From: CAIOZW01 sp049317725
GTDB taxonomy: Bacteria; Acidobacteriota; Blastocatellia; RBC074
Assembly: GCA_049317725.1 (NCBI GenBank)
Contig: JBMOHS010000008.1
Span: forward strand, 1 to 41,760
Direction of reading: 5' to 3'
Length of the DNA: 41,760 nt
Shown here piece after piece: positions 31,629 to 39,892 of this stretch; position 1 is the first letter of the stretch; each line of letters begins with the position of its first letter. The notes under the pieces are model-generated. The model had not been told where the DNA came from, did not search any database, and saw only the letters and a program-made list of their open reading frames with translations. The position numbers and the translations under genes are program-made.

Positions 31629-32765
31629 GTGTCGAGCTCAGTACTCAAGAGAACCGCGTTATTCGATGAGCACCGCCGGCTTGGCGCTCGTCTCATCGAT
31701 TTTGGAGGGTGGGAGATGCCGGTGCAGTATCCGGCGGGAACCATCGAGGAGCACTTGGCCGTGCGAACCCGCGTCGGCCTCTTCGATGTCAGCCATATGG
31801 GAGAGATCGAGATCCGTGGACGCGATGCGCTGGCGCTGGTTCAGCGGCTGACCTCGAACGATGCCGCGCAACTGGTCGATGGGCAGATCCAGTACTCGGC
31901 ACTGCTCTATCCCAACGGCGGAGTCGTCGATGACCTCCTGGTCCACCGTTTCGCCTCCGACCACTATTTTCTCTGCGTCAATGCTTCGAACGCGGAGAAA
32001 GATGCCAACTGGATCATCTCGCAGGCGAACGGGTTCGACGCGACCATCGAGCCTGTCAGTGAGAAGTTCAGCCAGCTCGCGGTCCAAGGGCCGTTGGCCC
32101 TCGCGATTCTTCGCCCGCTGACCCCGGTCGATCTTGACGCAATCCGCTACTACTGGTTCGCGCGGGGCGAGGTGGCGGGTATCGACTGCCTGCTGACGCG
32201 CACCGGGTATACTGGCGAGGACGGCTTCGAGCTCTACTGTGCGCCGTCCCAGACCGAGGCGTTGTGGGCAGCGCTCCTCGCGGCGGGGCAGCCCTACGGA
32301 GTGCTGCCGTGTGGACTAGCGGCGCGAAATACCCTCCGGCTCGAAGCGAAGATGGCCCTTTATGGCCATGAGATCGACGCGGAGACGACGCTGCTCGAGG
32401 CCGATCTCGCCTGGATCTGCAAGTTTGACAAGGGCCCCTTCATCGGACGGGAGGCCCTCTTGGCGCAGAAGGAGGCGGGCCTGACCCGCAAGCTGGTTGG
32501 CTTCGAGGTGACTGGGAAGGGGATTGCCCGGGATGGGAACCCCGTTCTCTGTCAGGGCCAAGTCGCCGGGCACGTGACCTCGGGGAGTCCGGCCCCGTTC
32601 CTGCGAAAGAACATCGGTCTCGCCTACCTCCCAATCGGGGAGACAGGCCTCGGGACCGCTTTTGAGATCGATGTCCGTGGGCGCAGGGTCGAGGCCATTG
32701 TCGTCCCGACCCCATTCTACCGCCGTCCTCGGGCCGGTGCTCCACTCCCCACGCCTGCCCCATAA
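31629..32765 (+). CDS. gcvT: glycine cleavage system T protein (aminomethyltransferase)
   Basis: 378 residues from GTG 31629, with GAGGAACAAGG upstream. GcvT moves the methylene carbon from the aminomethyl-lipoyl arm of GcvH to tetrahydrofolate and releases ammonia. Family marks are RLGARLIDFGGWEMPVQY, HLAVRTRVGLFDVSHMGEI, the folate-binding YSALLYPNGGVVDDLLVHR, LLTRTGYTGEDGFELY, and PCGLAARNTLRLEAKMALYG. A normal-length protein with intact core. First gene of gcvT-gcvH-gcvPA-gcvPB. Confidence 0.96.
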   Translation: MSSSVLKRTALFDEHRRLGARLIDFGGWEMPVQYPAGTIEEHLAVRTRVGLFDVSHMGEIEIRGRDALALVQRLTSNDAAQLVDGQIQYSALLYPNGGVVDDLLVHRFASDHYFLCVNASNAEKDANWIISQANGFDATIEPVSEKFSQLAVQGPLALAILRPLTPVDLDAIRYYWFARGEVAGIDCLLTRTGYTGEDGFELYCAPSQTEALWAALLAAGQPYGVLPCGLAARNTLRLEAKMALYGHEIDAETTLLEADLAWICKFDKGPFIGREALLAQKEAGLTRKLVGFEVTGKGIARDGNPVLCQGQVAGHVTSGSPAPFLRKNIGLAYLPIGETGLGTAFEIDVRGRRVEAIVVPTPFYRRPRAGAPLPTPAP

Positions 32766-32935
32766 CCAGCGTGCTCCCGGGCAGGGGGAGAACCTGCCCA
32801 CCTGTCCTGGACGAGTTCCCTGGGAAAGAACGCGAAGCACAACGAATCGACGCAGTCCCAACACTTTGGCAAGGAATCGACACAGATCGGTAACGTACCC
32901 CAACTACTGTAGCTTTTTACCAGAACGAGGAGATT

Positions 32936-33331
32936 ATGGCTGCTTACCCCGACAATCTTCAGTACACCAAGGATCACGAATGGATACTCGTCTCGGGCGA
33001 GACGGGAACAATCGGAATCACCAGCTTCGCCCAGAACCAACTCGGAGACATCGTCAATGTCGATCTTCCGCGCATCGGGGACAGCTTCGACGCGCACGAT
33101 GTCTTCGGCGAGATCGAATCGGTCAAGACCTTCAGCGAACTCTTTATCCCCGTCTCGGGTGAGGTGGTCGAGATCAATGAGCAGCTCGGTGAAGCACCTG
33201 AACTGGTCAACAATGCACCTTACGGTGAGGGGTGGATGATCAAGATCAAGCTGTCAAATCCGGCCGAGCTGGACAAGTTGCTCAACTTTACGGAATACGA
33301 GGATTTTGTCACCGCACAGAGTGACAGTTAA
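32936..33331 (+). CDS. gcvH: glycine cleavage system H protein
   Basis: 131 residues from ATG 32936, with CGAGGAG upstream. The lipoylated lysine is Lys64 in GEIESVKTFSELF, the standard lipoyl site. Other marks are YTKDHEWILV, GITSFAQNQLGDIVNVDLP and PYGEGWMIKIKLSNPAELD. GcvH carries the aminomethyl group between the P, T and L proteins. Its length is typical. The gap to gcvT is 170 bases and to gcvPA 176, wide for an operon. Confidence 0.96.
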   Translation: MAAYPDNLQYTKDHEWILVSGETGTIGITSFAQNQLGDIVNVDLPRIGDSFDAHDVFGEIESVKTFSELFIPVSGEVVEINEQLGEAPELVNNAPYGEGWMIKIKLSNPAELDKLLNFTEYEDFVTAQSDS

Positions 33332-33340
33332 CCCGCTAGG

Positions 33341-33376
33341 CAGTCGGGGATGGAGCGGGTCGAGCCATCCCCACTG
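33341..33376 (+). other. stem-loop between gcvH and gcvPA
   Basis: CAGTCGGGGATGG and CCATCCCCACTG pair with one bulge around an 11-base loop, 10 bases after the gcvH stop. No T-run follows, so it may be a processing or stability element rather than a full terminator. Confidence 0.5.
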
Positions 33377-33507
33377 CGCAGCGCGATCCGAATGGCAGTG
33401 ACGTAGAAACGAAACGACTCCCGGCGGCTGCCAGTGATGTAGCCTGAAAGTCGAGGAGTGGGCGGTCGGTCGACGGAAAAGTGAGAAGGAAGGAATCGAA
33501 ACAGACT

Positions 33508-34857
33508 ATGCGCTATATTCCCAATTCGCCCTTTGAACGCGAACAGATGCTGCAGCAGATGGGGCTCCAGTCAGTCGGAGAACTCTTCCGAGGAATCCCG
33601 GAGCACCTTCAGCTCAAACGCCCGCTTCAACTCCCGGCGGCGATGTCTGAAAGCGAGGCTCTCTCCTACTTTCGGGGTCTCGCCGAACAGAACGAGACGC
33701 GGGGGACCGGGCAGAAGATGGTCTCCTTCCTCGGCGGCGGAGCCTACGATCACTTCATCCCGACAGTGGTCGACACCTTGATCTCCCGGTCGGAGTTCTA
33801 CACCTCTTACACCCCCTATCAACCCGAGATCAGCCAGGGAACATTACAAGCGATCTTCGAATTCCAGACGATGATCTGTGAGTTGACCGGGATGGATGTC
33901 TCGAACGCCTCGCTCTACGATGGATCGACGGCGACAGCGGAAGCGGTCCTGATGGCCGAGCGGGTCACGGGACGGACGCGGGTGGCGATCGCCGGCAACC
34001 TCCACCCGGAGTACATTGAGGTCGTCGACACCTACATCCGCAATGCGGGGATCAGCCGTGTCATGGTGCCCTTTGACGAACGGACCGGAGCCGTTCAGCT
34101 CGATTCGATCGCGGCATTGGGGGAAGAGATTGGCGCGGTGATCGTCCAGTCCCCCAACTTCTTCGGGGGACTCGAGGAGCTTCGCCAGATCGCGGAGGCG
34201 ACACATCGGATCGGCGCTCTCCTGGTGGTGGTGGTCGCCGAAGCGGCGAGCCTGGGGATCCTCCAGGCACCGGGGCGGGCAGGTGCCGACATCGTCTGTG
34301 GTGAGACTCAGTCGTTTGGGATTCCTGTCTCGTTCGGCGGCTCCTACTGTGGCTTCTTCGCGACCCGCGAGAAGTACCAGCGCCAGATCCCGGGCCGATT
34401 GGTGGGCATGGCCCACGACGCCAAAGGGCGTAGCGGTTTTGTCTTGACTCTCGCGACACGGGAACAGCACATTCGGCGTGAGAAAGCTACCTCAAACATC
34501 TGCACCAACCAAGGGCTCTACGCACTGATGTCGACCGTCTACCTTTCGACGCTCGGACGTCGCGGACTCGCTGAAGTAGCCGAACAGAATCTCCAGAAAG
34601 CACATTACGCCGCGCAACGGATCGCTTCCCTGCCCGGATATGGGCTCCGTTTCCAGAACCGATTCTTCAACGAGTTCGTGGTCAGCACCCCGGCCCCGGC
34701 GGTCGACCTTCTCGCCCGGCTGCGGGATCGGAAGATTCTTGGGGGGATTCCTCTCTCGCGGTTCTTCAAGAACCGGCCCAACGAGCTTCTCGTCTGTGTC
34801 ACCGAGACCCTCTCTCGCCAGGAGATCGATCGGTTGATCGACGCGCTCGCGGACTAG
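33508..34857 (+). CDS. gcvPA: glycine dehydrogenase (decarboxylating) subunit 1
   Basis: 449 residues from ATG 33508; a GTG at 33481 is less likely by family length. Opening RYIPNSPFEREQMLQQMG, then VSFLGGGAYDHFIPTVVDTL, FYTSYTPYQPEISQGTLQAI, EFQTMICELTGMDVSNASLY and SFGIPVSFGGSYCGFFATRE are diagnostic. This is the alpha-type subunit of the two-piece P protein, which lacks the PLP lysine; the partner GcvPB follows. Together they decarboxylate glycine and pass the aminomethyl group to GcvH. Confidence 0.96.
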   Translation: MRYIPNSPFEREQMLQQMGLQSVGELFRGIPEHLQLKRPLQLPAAMSESEALSYFRGLAEQNETRGTGQKMVSFLGGGAYDHFIPTVVDTLISRSEFYTSYTPYQPEISQGTLQAIFEFQTMICELTGMDVSNASLYDGSTATAEAVLMAERVTGRTRVAIAGNLHPEYIEVVDTYIRNAGISRVMVPFDERTGAVQLDSIAALGEEIGAVIVQSPNFFGGLEELRQIAEATHRIGALLVVVVAEAASLGILQAPGRAGADIVCGETQSFGIPVSFGGSYCGFFATREKYQRQIPGRLVGMAHDAKGRSGFVLTLATREQHIRREKATSNICTNQGLYALMSTVYLSTLGRRGLAEVAEQNLQKAHYAAQRIASLPGYGLRFQNRFFNEFVVSTPAPAVDLLARLRDRKILGGIPLSRFFKNRPNELLVCVTETLSRQEIDRLIDALAD

Positions 34858-34936
34858 GATGGAATCGTGCCACGACGCCGATCGCCGTCTGGCCATCAAG
34901 CGTCGAGGGGAGATCAGAAAGACCAGGAGAATCATC

Positions 34937-36454
34937 GTGATCAAGAAAGCCAGTCAGCACATCAATCAGAATGAAGGATTGATCTTTGAGCGGTCCCGTC
35001 CGGGGCGCGTGGGCTACCACCTGCCGGCACTCGACGTCGAGACCCAGCCGATCGAGCAGTTTCTCGCCCCCCAGGATCGGCGGGAGGACGACCTTGCTGG
35101 CCTCCCTGAAGTCAGCGAAGTCGATGTCATTCGCCACTTCACCCGGATCTCGACCTGGAACTATGCCGTCGACCTCGGCATGTATCCGCTCGGGTCGTGT
35201 ACGATGAAGTACAATCCAAAGTTGAACGAGCGGGTTTCGCGGTTCGAGGGGTTCGCGGCTGCTCATCCCTACCTGCCGGATGAGCTGGCGCAGGGAAATC
35301 TGCGGTTGCTCAAGGATCTCGAAGAGGCGCTCGCGGAGATTACCGGGATGGCGGCGGTCAGCCTTCAACCGGCGGCGGGTGCGCAGGGGGAGATGACCGG
35401 GCTGATGACGATCCGCAAATGCCTCGAATCGCGGGGAAATGCCCGCAAATACGTCATCATTCCCGACTCGGCCCACGGGACCAATCCCGCCAGTGCCGCA
35501 ATCTGCGGGTATGAGGTCAAGACGATCAAATCCGGCAGTGACGGCAGCGTCGATCTCGAGAACCTGCGCGCAGTGGTCAATGACGAGGTCGCCGCTCTCA
35601 TGCTGACCAATCCCTCGACCCTTGGGATGTTCGAGGAGAAGATCGAAGAGGTCTGCCGGATCGTCCACGAAGCGGGTGGGCTGGTCTATATGGACGGGGC
35701 GAACATGAACGCGCTGGTCGGGGTGACGCGCCCTGGGGATATGGGCGTCGACGTCCTGCACCTCAATCTTCACAAGACCTTCTCCACTCCGCACGGAGGA
35801 GGTGGACCTGGAGCGGGGCCAATCGCCGTCACGGGCGAGCTCGCGCCTTTTCTGCCGTTCCCGCGGGTCGTCGAGGAGTCGACGCCGACCGGGACGACGC
35901 GTCTTCGGCTGGACTATGACTGTCCGAACTCGGTCGGCCGCGTCCGCGCCTTCCACGGAAACTTCTCTGTCTTGGTCCGAGCCCTGTGTTACATTGTCAC
36001 GCTCGGACCCGAAGGACTCCGGGAAGCGACCGAGACAGCGGTTCTCAATGCGAACTACATTGCGCACCACCTGCGGAACGACTACGAGATGGCCTATGAA
36101 GGCAAACCGATGCACGAGGTCGTCTTCAATGACAAGCGGCAGCAGGCCAACGGGGTGCACACTCTCGATATCGCGAAGCGGCTGATCGATTACGGATTTC
36201 ACCCAATGACGGTCTACTTTCCCTTGATTGTTCCCGGCTCGATCATGATCGAACCGACCGAGAGCGAGGGACGGGAGGAACTTGACCTGTTTATCGATGC
36301 GATGCGGTCGATCGCGAAAGAGGCACGGGAGAACCCCGATCTCGTTCGGCAGGCTCCGCATCACACGCGCATCGGGCGTCTTGACGAGGCGACCGCAGCG
36401 CGTCGGCCAGTTCTCCGCTGGAAACCGGCCAGCGCCGCCGCCGGTCAAAAGTAA
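34937..36454 (+). CDS. gcvPB: glycine dehydrogenase (decarboxylating) subunit 2
   Basis: 505 residues from GTG 34937, chosen for AGGAG at seven to eight bases upstream; the upstream open frame has no support. The PLP lysine is in DVLHLNLHKTFSTPHGGGGP, the P-protein signature. Also seen are NYAVDLGMYPLGSCTMKYNP, AHPYLPDELAQGNLRLLKDL, and IPDSAHGTNPASAAICGYEV. It is the catalytic PLP subunit of the split P protein. The gap to gcvPA is 79 bases. A terminator follows. Confidence 0.96.
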   Translation: MIKKASQHINQNEGLIFERSRPGRVGYHLPALDVETQPIEQFLAPQDRREDDLAGLPEVSEVDVIRHFTRISTWNYAVDLGMYPLGSCTMKYNPKLNERVSRFEGFAAAHPYLPDELAQGNLRLLKDLEEALAEITGMAAVSLQPAAGAQGEMTGLMTIRKCLESRGNARKYVIIPDSAHGTNPASAAICGYEVKTIKSGSDGSVDLENLRAVVNDEVAALMLTNPSTLGMFEEKIEEVCRIVHEAGGLVYMDGANMNALVGVTRPGDMGVDVLHLNLHKTFSTPHGGGGPGAGPIAVTGELAPFLPFPRVVEESTPTGTTRLRLDYDCPNSVGRVRAFHGNFSVLVRALCYIVTLGPEGLREATETAVLNANYIAHHLRNDYEMAYEGKPMHEVVFNDKRQQANGVHTLDIAKRLIDYGFHPMTVYFPLIVPGSIMIEPTESEGREELDLFIDAMRSIAKEARENPDLVRQAPHHTRIGRLDEATAARRPVLRWKPASAAAGQK

Positions 36455-36470
36455 TCGTTCCATCAAGGAT

Positions 36471-36509
36471 GGGGGGGCCGGGCCGAATGCAGGCCCCGTC
36501 CCCCCTTTT
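36471..36509 (+). terminator. intrinsic terminator after gcvPB
   Basis: A GC-rich stem (GGGGGGGCCGGGCC with GGCCCCGTCCCCCC) and a loop of about 7 bases, followed by TTTT. It closes the gcv operon 16 bases past the stop codon. Confidence 0.8.
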
Positions 36510-36581
36510 CCTTGAATTTTTCTGGTGAGAGGGTGATGGCGTAGAGAGAGCAGTCTGCCCTCTGACCACGCAGGATACGAG

Positions 36582-37061
36582 ATGACAAGTTCGTTTCTCC
36601 CACTCTCACGAGAGGTGGCCGAACAACTCCGGGACCAGGTTCGACGTCTTCTCGTGCAGGTTGACGAGCTGCGGACGCAGGGAGCGGCACCGGGCGCACC
36701 TCTCAGCCAATGGATGCCGGCGATCGACTTGGCGGAGGTCTCTGGCGTGATCCTGGTCCGGGTGGAGTTGCCCGGGGTCGACCCGGCTCAAGTCCGACTC
36801 ACCCTGACGGATGAAGGGCTTCGCGTTGAGGGACGCAAGGATCGCCCCAACCTCTCGAGAGGTACCCCGGGGAACGAGGGCCCACCACTGCGCTTTCTCT
36901 GCCTGGAACGGACGTATGGATCCTTCCATTTTTCGATCGGACTGAAGTGGCAGATCGATTCGACGCGAATCTCCGCACGGATGGAGGAGGGGATCCTCGA
37001 GATCCGACTTCCCCGTGTCGGCCATGATGGTCAGCCGATCTCGATCCCGATCCAATCTTGA
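36582..37061 (+). CDS. Hsp20/alpha-crystallin small heat shock protein
   Basis: 159 residues from ATG 36582. After a helical N-terminus the alpha-crystallin domain runs from about residue 45: PAIDLAEVSGVILVRVELPG, then VDPAQVRLTLTDEGLRVEGR, and a late FLCLERTYGSFHFSIGL. ARMEEGILEIRLPR is the usual A-x-x-x-n-GvL motif with Ile for Val. The C-terminal ISIPIQS provides the I-x-I oligomerisation motif. It holds unfolding proteins in the cytoplasm. Lon lies 122 bases downstream on the same strand, a plausible protein-quality pair. Confidence 0.93.
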   Translation: MTSSFLPLSREVAEQLRDQVRRLLVQVDELRTQGAAPGAPLSQWMPAIDLAEVSGVILVRVELPGVDPAQVRLTLTDEGLRVEGRKDRPNLSRGTPGNEGPPLRFLCLERTYGSFHFSIGLKWQIDSTRISARMEEGILEIRLPRVGHDGQPISIPIQS

Positions 37062-37183
37062 GACGCCACTCGTGAGGAACGGATGGAGATCGCCCGCGCC
37101 TCCCCCCGCTCTGCACCACTGACAAGCCAAGGGGAGCCCAATCGCCGGCGGTCCCCGCTCCTGGAAAGACCCAGACCAAACCT

Positions 37184-39871
37184 ATGTCGATACAGATACC
37201 AGACCCGGAAGTCCTCCTGCCTGAAAACCTGACGAACGAGGAGCCCTTGCGAATTCCCGAGATGTTGCCGGTCCTTCCTTTGCGTGATATCTCCATCTTC
37301 CCGTTCATGATCGTTCCGCTCTTTGTCAGTCGGGAACGATCGATCCGCGCCGTCGATCAGGCACTCGCCGAAAACCGGATGATCCTCTTGACGGCCCAAC
37401 GGGATGCCAACAAGGAGGAGCCGAGCGGGGAGGATCTCTACCAGATTGGGACCGTCGCCATCATCATGCGAATGCTCAAGCTCCCAGACGGGCGGATCCG
37501 GATCTTGGTGCAAGGGATCTCCCGAGCGCGTCTCCACTATGTCGAGGAGCGTGATCGGCATCTGCAGGCACGAATCGAAGAGCTGAAAGAGGAGGCCCCT
37601 CCGCCTTCCCTCGAACTGGAAGCGCTGACCCGCAACATTCGGTCAGCGATCGAGAAGGCGATCAGCCTCGGCAAGAACATCTCGCCGGAAGTGATGGCGA
37701 TCATCACCACCGTCGAAGACCCTGCACGCCTCGCGGACTTGGCTGCGTCCAACATCGACCTGGGGGTCGAAGAGGCCCAGTCGATCCTCGAAACCGTCGA
37801 GGTCCTGCCGCGACTCCATCGGGTCAACGAGCTCCTCGCCAAGGAGATCGAGGTCCTGACCGTCCAGCAGGAGATCAACACCCACGCCAAGGGGGAGATC
37901 GACCGCTCGCAGCGCGAGTTCTACCTTCGTCAGCAACTCAAGGCGATCCAGCAGGAGCTGGGCGAAGGCAATGAACTCGCCGAGGACATCACGCAGTACC
38001 GGGAGAAGATGGCGAAAGCCAAGATGCCGAAGGCAGTCGAAGAGGAGGTTGAACGCCAGCTCAAGAAGCTCGAACGGATGCACCCCGACGCTGCCGAGAC
38101 GGCGACCCTGCGCAATTGGCTCGACATCATGGTGGCCCTGCCCTGGTCAAAAGCCTCGAAAGAGAACCTCGACCTCAAGAAGGCGCAAACGATTCTCGAC
38201 GAGGACCACTATGGGTTGGAGAAGATCAAGGAGCGGATCCTCGAAGCCCTCGCCGTCCGCAAGATCAAGGAGAAGCCCAAGGGGTCGATTCTCTGTCTGG
38301 TAGGCCCTCCCGGCGTCGGCAAAACATCGCTCGGACGCTCGATCGCCCGCGCCGTCAACCGGAAGTTTATCCGCCTCAGCCTGGGGGGCGTGCACGATGA
38401 GGCCGAGATTCGCGGCCACCGGCGGACCTACGTCGGTGCCATGCCGGGTCGCGTCATCCAGGCCATCCAGCAGGCAGGGACCAACAACCCGTTGATCATG
38501 CTCGACGAGATCGACAAGGTCAGCTCCGATTTTCGGGGGGATCCATCCTCGGCTCTCCTCGAAGTGCTCGACCCGGAGCAGAACAACTCCTTCCGCGACA
38601 ACTATCTCGGAACGCCATTCGACCTCTCCAACGTCATGTTCATGACCACGGCTAACGTGCTGGAGACGATCCAGCCCGCCCTGCGCGATCGCATGGAGGT
38701 TCTCCGACTGGCCGGGTATACCGAGGAGGAGAAACGCAAGATCACGCGACGCCACCTCTTGCCCAAACAGCTCGATGAAAATGGCATCGAGGAGAGCCAC
38801 CTCGCCATCTCGGACGAGGCGATCAGCGACATCATCGTTCGCTACACAAGGGAGTCAGGGCTGCGGCAACTCGAGCGGGAGATCGCGACAATCTGCCGGA
38901 AGATCGCCCGACGAGTGGCTGAGGGCGAAACGGGGCTCGTCACTGTCACTCCAGGGAACCTGCGTCAGTTTCTCGGAGTGGCGAAGATAGAACCGGAAGA
39001 GATGCTCCACCGGGACGAGGTTGGAGTTGCCACCGGCTTGGCAGTTACGGCGACGGGTGGCGATATCCTCTTCATCGAAGTGATCACCATGAAAGGGAAA
39101 GGGCAGCTCCAACTGACAGGTCAGCTCGGAGAGGTCATGCGCGAGTCAGCACTGGCGGCCTTCTCCTATGCCAAGGCACATGCGGTGGAACTTGGCATCG
39201 ATGAGGAGATGCTCACCCGGACCGACCTGCATATCCATATTCCGGAAGGAGCGATTCCGAAGGATGGTCCCTCTGCCGGGATCACCATGGCCACCGCACT
39301 GATCTCGGCGCTCTCCAATCGCCCCGTGCGCAATACAGTCGCCATGACGGGAGAGATCACCCTTCGTGGGGAAGTGCTGGCGATCGGAGGGGTCAAAGAG
39401 AAGGTACTGGCCGCGCACCGCGCCAAGATTCGCAAGGTCATCCTCCCGGCCCAGAACCGGAAGGATTGGGAGGAGATCCCCGAAGAGCCGCAGAAGGAGA
39501 TGGAGTTTGTCTTCGTCGATCACGTCCAGCAAGTCTTTACCGAGGCCTTGCTGCCAATTGCCGGAAAAGAGCCCATCTCGCCACTCCCGGTCCCCCCAGA
39601 ATCAACGGAGGTAGCGACCGCTCCCCCGCGGCGCCGACGCGGACGCCCACGCAAAGCGGAGACTGCCCTCTTGGCACCCACGGGGAAAGCAACCACTCCC
39701 CCCCAGCGTCGACGTGGCCGCCCGCGCAAAGTGGAAGCTGCCCCTGCTCCGCCGCCGGCAGCCGCCCACCGAAAGGCAGCGGATCAGCCAAGCCCGCGTC
39801 GCCGAGGCCGTCCTCCTGGAAGCGGCACCTCGAATAATGGGCGCAAGAAGGGGAAGGGCAACAAAGTCTGA
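37184..39871 (+). CDS. lon: ATP-dependent protease Lon with AT-hook C-terminal tail
   Basis: 895 residues from ATG 37184. The N-terminal LON domain (LPVLPLRDISIFPFMIVPLF) is followed by a helical region (REFYLRQQLKAIQQELGE). The AAA+ module has Walker A GPPGVGKT (374-381) and Walker B LIMLDEIDK. The protease domain has catalytic Ser697 in PKDGPSAGITMATAL and Lys740 in GGVKEKVLAAHRA. The core ends near residue 795. The remaining about 100 residues form a Pro/Ala/Arg/Lys-rich tail with three AT-hook motifs: RRRRGRPRK (816-824), RRRGRPRK (842-849) and RRRGRPPG (872-879), ending in a Lys-rich stretch. Usual Lon is 780-820 residues. DNA binding by the tail is inferred from the motif. Confidence 0.96.
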   Translation: MSIQIPDPEVLLPENLTNEEPLRIPEMLPVLPLRDISIFPFMIVPLFVSRERSIRAVDQALAENRMILLTAQRDANKEEPSGEDLYQIGTVAIIMRMLKLPDGRIRILVQGISRARLHYVEERDRHLQARIEELKEEAPPPSLELEALTRNIRSAIEKAISLGKNISPEVMAIITTVEDPARLADLAASNIDLGVEEAQSILETVEVLPRLHRVNELLAKEIEVLTVQQEINTHAKGEIDRSQREFYLRQQLKAIQQELGEGNELAEDITQYREKMAKAKMPKAVEEEVERQLKKLERMHPDAAETATLRNWLDIMVALPWSKASKENLDLKKAQTILDEDHYGLEKIKERILEALAVRKIKEKPKGSILCLVGPPGVGKTSLGRSIARAVNRKFIRLSLGGVHDEAEIRGHRRTYVGAMPGRVIQAIQQAGTNNPLIMLDEIDKVSSDFRGDPSSALLEVLDPEQNNSFRDNYLGTPFDLSNVMFMTTANVLETIQPALRDRMEVLRLAGYTEEEKRKITRRHLLPKQLDENGIEESHLAISDEAISDIIVRYTRESGLRQLEREIATICRKIARRVAEGETGLVTVTPGNLRQFLGVAKIEPEEMLHRDEVGVATGLAVTATGGDILFIEVITMKGKGQLQLTGQLGEVMRESALAAFSYAKAHAVELGIDEEMLTRTDLHIHIPEGAIPKDGPSAGITMATALISALSNRPVRNTVAMTGEITLRGEVLAIGGVKEKVLAAHRAKIRKVILPAQNRKDWEEIPEEPQKEMEFVFVDHVQQVFTEALLPIAGKEPISPLPVPPESTEVATAPPRRRRGRPRKAETALLAPTGKATTPPQRRRGRPRKVEAAPAPPPAAAHRKAADQPSPRRRGRPPGSGTSNNGRKKGKGNKV

Positions 39872-39892
39872 GCCCTCCCCCCTTCTGTTCAT

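Noticed and set aside
34799..36466. 555-residue minus-strand open frame
   Set aside because: Antisense of gcvPB, which is unmistakable.
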